Below, one piece after another: positions 59,678 through 64,000 of a stretch of 64,000 nt of DNA (positions are counted from its first letter, which is position 1; every line of letters starts with the position of its first letter). Source of the stretch: Variovorax sp. CF079 (GTDB taxonomy: Bacteria > Pseudomonadota > Gammaproteobacteria > Burkholderiales > Burkholderiaceae_C). The DNA is taken from positions 90,357-154,356 of the forward strand of contig NZ_FMZU01000020.1 of assembly GCF_900101545.1 (NCBI RefSeq), written 5' to 3'. The notes beneath the pieces were generated by a model. The model did not search any database and was not told the origin of the DNA. It saw nothing but the letters and a program-made list of their open reading frames with translations. The position numbers and the translations under genes are program-made.

Positions 59678-60523
59678 CTAGGCGTGCAGGGCCAGGCGTT
59701 CTTGGAAAATCTTGCGGTCGCCGCGCGCCGCCTGCCTGAAGCGCCGCGGCGACACGCCGGCCGCGCGATGAAAGCTGCGCACGAAGTTCGAGAGATCGCT
59801 GAAGCCGACGTCGAGCGCCACCTCCGTGACCGGCCGCGCGCCCGTTGCCAGAAGTTGCGCGGCATGCCGAAGGCGCGTGCGCACCAGGTACTGGTGCGGC
59901 GTGACGCCGAGCACGCGCGAGAACAGGCGCAGGAAATGGAAGGAACTGAGGCCGACCTGCTGCGCTGCCTGGTCGAGATCGATCGCTTCGTGCGAGCGGG
60001 CCTCCAGCCAGAGCGCCGCCTCGACCGCCCGGCGCCGATCGAGGGCAGTCACCTGAATCGCGCCGGGCTCGCGTTCACCGGCGAGTGCGACGAAGCGCGC
60101 GGTGAACAGCAGCGCGACCTCGTCGAGCCCGAGGTCGTTGCCGCCCTCGATCGCCGCCTGCGCCAGCTCTCCCAGCACCATCAGTTCAGGCAGCGGCGGC
60201 AGGCCGATGGTGCGCCAGATGCCGCGGCGTGAACCGATCTCGTCCATCAATTCCGGCGACAGATGAAAGGACAGGCACTCGTCGCCGCGCTGGTGGTGCT
60301 CGTGGGTGCAGACGTACTCGTCGCCCGAGCGGCCGACCAGCACCGAGCCGGCGACCATGTCGAACAAGCGGCCGCCGCAGCGGTAACCGAAGCTGCCCTT
60401 GCGCACGTACGAGACCGAGTTGTTGCAATGCAGTTCGGCAAACACCAGGTCGGATGGACCCGCGTCGCAGCGGTAGTCGATGACCGAGATCGAACCTTGG
60501 TGAAGCGCCTTCGTCGTGACCAT
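59678..60523 (-). CDS. AraC-family transcriptional regulator
   Basis: The 281-residue regulator has an N-terminal cupin-like sensing region and a C-terminal pair of helix-turn-helix motifs (about 180-275: DLDQAAQQVGLSSFHFLRLF, VLGVTPHQYLVRTRLRHAAQ, VTEVALDVGFSDLSNFVRSF). The SNFVRSF helix is the second DNA-reading helix. Inducer unknown; targets may be the NTF2-like and SRPBCC genes downstream. Confidence 0.88.
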   Translation of the reverse strand: MVTTKALHQGSISVIDYRCDAGPSDLVFAELHCNNSVSYVRKGSFGYRCGGRLFDMVAGSVLVGRSGDEYVCTHEHHQRGDECLSFHLSPELMDEIGSRRGIWRTIGLPPLPELMVLGELAQAAIEGGNDLGLDEVALLFTARFVALAGEREPGAIQVTALDRRRAVEAALWLEARSHEAIDLDQAAQQVGLSSFHFLRLFSRVLGVTPHQYLVRTRLRHAAQLLATGARPVTEVALDVGFSDLSNFVRSFHRAAGVSPRRFRQAARGDRKIFQERLALHA

Positions 60524-60552
60524 GATCGAGCCAGTGTAGGCCCGATCATTGT

Positions 60553-61257
60553 TCAGCGCGCGACGCCCAGCAGCCGCTCCAGCACCTCGGGCTGCGTTCG
60601 CAGCGTGGCCGCGCGATCGGCATGCACCACCGTGCCGTGGTCGAGCACCACCGCCTCGTCGGAGATCGCGAGGATGGCCTGCGGATGCTGCTCGACGATG
60701 ATCGCCGCTAGCCCTTCGTCCTGCGTGATGCGGCGGATCGCGCGCAGCAGCTCTTCGACGATGATCGGCGCCAGGCCTTCCAGGGGCTCATCGAGCAGCA
60801 ACAGCCGCGGGTTGACCACCAGCGCGCGCCCCACCGCCAGCATCTGCTGTTCGCCGCCCGACAGCTGCGTGCCGAGATTGCTCTTGCGCTCGGCCAGGCG
60901 CGGGAACATCTCGTAGACGCGTTGCGGGTTCCACTTGCCTGGTCGCTCGACTGCGCTCAGGTTCTCGTGCACCGTGAGCGACTTGAAGATATTGCGCTCC
61001 TGCGGCACCCAGCCAATGCCGGCCGCCGCGCGCTGGTGTGGCGAGAGCTTGTGCAGCGCCACGCCGCCGAGCGCGATGCTGCCGCCATGCTGGCGTGTCG
61101 CACCGGCCAGCGTATTGATCAGCGTGGTCTTGCCGGTGCCGTTGCGGCCCAGGAGCGCCAGGGTCTGGCCTTCGCCGAGGGTGAGTGTGATGTCGTGCAG
61201 GACCACGGCTTCGCCGTAGCCGGCACTGAGCTTCTCGATGCGCAGCAGCTCAGACAT
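60553..61257 (-). CDS. livF: Branched-chain amino acid ABC transporter ATP-binding protein LivF
   Basis: The 234-residue ATPase has Walker A (LGRNGTGKTTLINTL), the signature LSGGEQQMLAVGRALV and Walker B (LLLLDEPLEGLAP), with the LivF-typical short length. It overlaps livG by 8 bp. It belongs to the livK-livH-livM-livG-livF cluster; the substrate may be a branched-chain amino acid, an amide or another small acid. Confidence 0.93.
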   Translation of the reverse strand: MSELLRIEKLSAGYGEAVVLHDITLTLGEGQTLALLGRNGTGKTTLINTLAGATRQHGGSIALGGVALHKLSPHQRAAAGIGWVPQERNIFKSLTVHENLSAVERPGKWNPQRVYEMFPRLAERKSNLGTQLSGGEQQMLAVGRALVVNPRLLLLDEPLEGLAPIIVEELLRAIRRITQDEGLAAIIVEQHPQAILAISDEAVVLDHGTVVHADRAATLRTQPEVLERLLGVAR

Positions 61258-62008
61258 GGACAGCCCCCTGACCCAGATAGACCTCCTTGACCTTCGGATC
61301 GTTCGCGATCGTGTCGGGGTCGCCCTCGGTGAGCAAGGCTCCGTTGACCAGCACCGTCATGCGGTCGGCAAAACTGAACACCAGGTCCATGTCATGCTCG
61401 ATCAGCAGCACCGACACGTCGGCCGGCAAGGCCGCCACGGTCTGCAGCAGCTCCTCGCGCTCGCCGGCCGGCACGCCGGCCACCGGCTCGTCGAGCAACA
61501 GCACGCGCGGTTCGCAGGCCAGCGCGATCGCGATCTCGAGCAGGCGGCGCTTGCCGTAGGCCAGCTGCCGCGTCTGCTGCTGCGCAACGTCACCCAGATG
61601 AAACTGCTCCAGCAGTTGCGCAGCCCGCTCCGACACCCTGGACGAAGAGCCCAGCGGCCGCCACCACTGCGCGGCCAGCCCGGCCTGCTGCGAGATCACG
61701 AGCGCCAGCGTTTCCAGCGGCGTCATCGAGTCGAAGAGCTGGTTGATCTGGAAGGTGCGCACCATGCCGCGCGCCACGCGGCGGTGCGGCGCCAGGCGCG
61801 TGATGTCCTCGTCTTCCAGCACGATGCGGCCGGCCGTGGGCGTGAGCACGCCCGTCAAGAGGTTGATCAGCGTGGTCTTGCCGGCGCCGTTGGGGCCAAT
61901 CAGCGCGTGGCGCGCGCCGCGCTTCAGGTTCAGCGTCACGTTGTCGGTGGCCGTGATGCCGCCGAAGCGCATCACGAGGCCGGTGGCCGAGAGAACGATG
62001 TCGTTCAT
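61250..62008 (-). CDS. livG: Branched-chain amino acid ABC transporter ATP-binding protein LivG
   Basis: The 252-residue ATPase starts MNDIVLSATGLVMRFGGITA and has Walker A (GPNGAGKTTLINLLTG) and Walker B (LLLDEPVAGVPAGE). The signature loop reads LAYGKRRLLEIAIAL, as in other LivG proteins. It overlaps livM by 4 bp and livF by 8 bp. Confidence 0.93.
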   Translation of the reverse strand: MNDIVLSATGLVMRFGGITATDNVTLNLKRGARHALIGPNGAGKTTLINLLTGVLTPTAGRIVLEDEDITRLAPHRRVARGMVRTFQINQLFDSMTPLETLALVISQQAGLAAQWWRPLGSSSRVSERAAQLLEQFHLGDVAQQQTRQLAYGKRRLLEIAIALACEPRVLLLDEPVAGVPAGEREELLQTVAALPADVSVLLIEHDMDLVFSFADRMTVLVNGALLTEGDPDTIANDPKVKEVYLGQGAVHV

Positions 62009-62976
62009 GGCTTGGCACTCCGGCGCGCGCCGAACCAGGTCCAGGGCTTCAACAAGCGGTCGCGTCCTACCAGCACCAGCAGCACCAGGATCAGCCCGAT
62101 CCAGAACATCCAGTACTGCGGCGTCACCGCCGAGAGCCAGTTCTGCAGCAGCTTGAACACGATCGCACCCGTCACGCCGCCGTAGAGCCAGCCGACGCCG
62201 CCGATCACCAGCATCAGCAGCACGTCGGCCGAGCGGTCGAAGGCCAGCACGTCGAGCGAGGCGAAGCCGGTGGTCTGCGCGAGCAGTGCACCCGCGGCGC
62301 CGGCGACCGCGGCGGCCACGGTGTAGATCACCGCGATGCGCGAGATGACCGGAACGCCGATCGCCATCGCGCGCAGGCGGTTGTCGCGAATGGCCTTCAG
62401 CGTGGCACCGAAGGGCGAATGCACGATCCGCCGCATCAGCAGGAACAAGACCCCCATTACGGCCAGCGAGTACCAGGCCGCCGTGCGGCCGTAGAGATCG
62501 AACTCGAACAGTCCCAGCACCGGCCCCATCACCACGCCCTGCAGGCCGTCGGCGCCGCCGGTCAGCCAGTCGAGCTTGTTCGCAAGCTCGAGCAGCAGCA
62601 GCGCGGTGCCGAGCGTGACCATGAGCCGCGTGAGATCGCTGCCGCGCAGGATCGTGATGCTCGCCAGCGCGCCCAGCGCGGCGCAGAGCAGCACCGCAAC
62701 GACCAGGCCCACCGTCGGATCGGGCATCACGAGCTTGGCGAACAGCGCGGCCGTGTAGGCGCCGAAGCCGAAGAAGGCCGCATGCCCCAGCGACACGATG
62801 CCGGTGTAGCCCAGGATCAGGTCGAGCGACATCGCGAACAACGCGACGATCGCGATCTCGTTGATCAGCAGCGCGTGCGACGGAAAAATACCCGGCAGCA
62901 CGAAGGCCACGGCCCAGACCGCGAACTCCCACGGCCGCCAGCGCGCCTTCTGCACGAGCGACTTCTGGAAATCCAT
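62005..62976 (-). CDS. livM: Branched-chain amino acid ABC transporter permease LivM
   Basis: The 323-residue permease has about nine helices and the LivM motif LGYTGIVSLGHAAFFGFGAY and KAIRDNRLRAMAIGVPVISR. The start ATG 62976 overlaps the livH stop by one base. It is the second permease of the cluster. Confidence 0.92.
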   Translation of the reverse strand: MDFQKSLVQKARWRPWEFAVWAVAFVLPGIFPSHALLINEIAIVALFAMSLDLILGYTGIVSLGHAAFFGFGAYTAALFAKLVMPDPTVGLVVAVLLCAALGALASITILRGSDLTRLMVTLGTALLLLELANKLDWLTGGADGLQGVVMGPVLGLFEFDLYGRTAAWYSLAVMGVLFLLMRRIVHSPFGATLKAIRDNRLRAMAIGVPVISRIAVIYTVAAAVAGAAGALLAQTTGFASLDVLAFDRSADVLLMLVIGGVGWLYGGVTGAIVFKLLQNWLSAVTPQYWMFWIGLILVLLVLVGRDRLLKPWTWFGARRSAKP

Positions 62977-63848
62977 CACTTCCCTCCCCTCCGGGTGAAC
63001 AGGCCCTGCGGCCGCCACATCAGGATCAGGATCATCAGCAGGTAGACCGTGAAGGCGCCCATCTTCGGAATGAAATACTTGCCCGCCACGTCGGCAATGC
63101 CAAGCAGCAGCGCGGCCAGCAAGGGCCCGGTGATCGACGAGGTGCCGCCGACCGAGACCACGATCAGGAAATAGATCATGTACTTCAGCGGGAAGGTCGG
63201 GTCCATGCCGAGAATCTCGGCGCCGAGCGCGCCGCCCAGGCCCGCGAGCCCCGAGCCGACCGCGAAGGTCAAGAGGAACACCACGTTGACGTTGATGCCG
63301 AGCCCGGCCGCCACGCGCGGATCGTCCACCGCCGCGCGCAGCCGGCTGCCGAAGCGCGTCTTCGACAGGATCAGCTGCAGCACCACGGTGAGCACCGCGC
63401 ACACGGCGATGATGAAGAGCCGGTAGTGCCCCATGCCCAGCAGCCACGGATCGGCCCCGATCTCGGTGCGGCCGCGCAGCCATTCGGGCAGGTGGATGTT
63501 CTGCTGCGAGGAGCCGACGAAGTAGTCGATGGCGGCCACCGCCATGAAGGCCAGGCCGATCGAGAACAGCACCTGGTCCAGGTGCGGCTTGCCGTACATC
63601 GGCCGGTAGAGCGTGCGCTCCAGCAGCGCGCCCGCCAGACCGACGACGATGAAGGCAAGCGGCAGGCAGGCCAGGAAGGGCAGGCCCAGCTTCTGCATCG
63701 CGAACACCGTGAGATAGCCGCCGGCCATCGCGAAGGCGCCGTGCGCGAGGTTGATGAAGTTCATCAGGCCCAGCGTCACGGCCAGGCCGACCGCGAGCAC
63801 GAACAGCAGCATGCCGTAGGCGATGCCGTCGAAGAGGATGGTGAGCAT
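62976..63848 (-). CDS. livH: Branched-chain amino acid ABC transporter permease LivH
   Basis: The 290-residue permease has about eight helices and the LivH signatures GLMNFINLAHGAFAMAGGYL and ERTLYRPMYGKPHLDQVLFS. It is followed by livM and preceded by the binding-protein gene, the usual livK-H-M-G-F order. Confidence 0.93.
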   Translation of the reverse strand: MLTILFDGIAYGMLLFVLAVGLAVTLGLMNFINLAHGAFAMAGGYLTVFAMQKLGLPFLACLPLAFIVVGLAGALLERTLYRPMYGKPHLDQVLFSIGLAFMAVAAIDYFVGSSQQNIHLPEWLRGRTEIGADPWLLGMGHYRLFIIAVCAVLTVVLQLILSKTRFGSRLRAAVDDPRVAAGLGINVNVVFLLTFAVGSGLAGLGGALGAEILGMDPTFPLKYMIYFLIVVSVGGTSSITGPLLAALLLGIADVAGKYFIPKMGAFTVYLLMILILMWRPQGLFTRRGGK

Positions 63849-63865
63849 GCGGCTGTCCGGGCGCC

Positions 63866-64000
63866 TTACTTTGCTTTGCCTGGATCCTTGACTGCCTTGA
63901 TCACATCGAACTCCACGTTGTAGAGCTGTCCGTCCTTCTTCTCGACCTTGCGCAGATACACGTCCTGCACGATGTCGCGCGTCTGCGCATCGATCAGCAC
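63866..64000 (-). CDS. ABC transporter periplasmic substrate-binding protein, C-terminus (cut by right edge)
   Basis: Only the last 44 codons and the stop are inside the window. They read DAQTRDIVQDVYLRKVEKKD and end VIKAVKDPGKAK, typical of the end of Liv-type amide or urea binding proteins. It lies 17 bp before livH. Signal peptide and ligand pocket are beyond the window. Confidence 0.8.
   Translation of the reverse strand: MLIDAQTRDIVQDVYLRKVEKKDGQLYNVEFDVIKAVKDPGKAK

Overview
The window is a GC-rich bacterial chromosome segment, densely coded on both strands. The gene content points to a betaproteobacterium of the family Comamonadaceae, most like Variovorax. The clues are the surE-pcm-nlpD-rpoS run, an H-NS-like protein next to tRNA-His, ppiD and an HU gene, EarP beside an EF-P with the rhamnosylatable arginine, a phasin, Bug-type binding proteins and many LysR regulators. 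I see no prophage, insertion sequence or CRISPR array. Family placement rests on recognised protein families only; no search was run.

Layout. 1-1135: peroxide defence (ahpF end, ahpC) with an OxyR-like palindrome. 1278-12205: an iron region. It holds bacterioferritin, a five-gene flavin and PepSY redox operon (1861-6275), a Fiu/PiuA-like TonB receptor, the Fe(II)/2-oxoglutarate enzyme PiuC, ferredoxin Bfd, TonB-ExbB-ExbD and HemP, with four Fur-box-like sites. 12383-19854: a GlcG/HbpS-like protein, a Bax-inhibitor-1 protein, rlmD, the rpoS-nlpD-pcm-surE cluster and a quinone oxidoreductase. 19921-22838: H-NS-like gene, tRNA-His, ppiD, tRNA-Val, HU. 23067-26065: a tartrate-dehydrogenase-like and a fluoroacetate-dehalogenase-like gene with a divergent LysR gene. 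26157-31388: EamA transporter, pgsA, uvrC, earP, efp. 31450-42347: crotonase, LOG protein, MFS, rmuC, hydroxyacid dehydrogenase, NhaD-type antiporter, pncB, CsbD, a repeat-containing periplasmic protein, thioesterase, deacetylase-fold enzyme and phasin. 42453-51157: SDR, YihY, dnaG, rpoD, a Bcr-type exporter and an HPP-CBS protein. 51163-60523: accessory catabolic and regulatory genes (Bug, CaiB, HMG-CoA-lyase-like, three regulators, an MBL-like protein, DsbA-like, SRPBCC, NTF2-like). 60553-64000: a branched-chain amino acid type ABC transporter, cut by the right edge.

The strongest system-level signal is 1817-9556. A membrane-anchored sulfite-reductase-type flavoprotein, a PepSY membrane protein with six histidines, an exported DUF2271 protein carrying an apparent FMN-attachment motif, an ApbE flavin transferase and a DUF4198 protein sit beside a catecholate-type siderophore receptor and PiuC, behind Fur-box-like sites. 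I read this as a flavin-based route carrying cytosolic reducing power to the periplasm to release iron from imported siderophores. Other points of note are a 20-bp perfect palindrome inside dnaG, two direct repeats placed exactly 60 bp apart around the phaP promoter, an inverted 85-bp repeat pair around an SRPBCC gene, and a hydrolase with the full fluoroacetate dehalogenase residue set.
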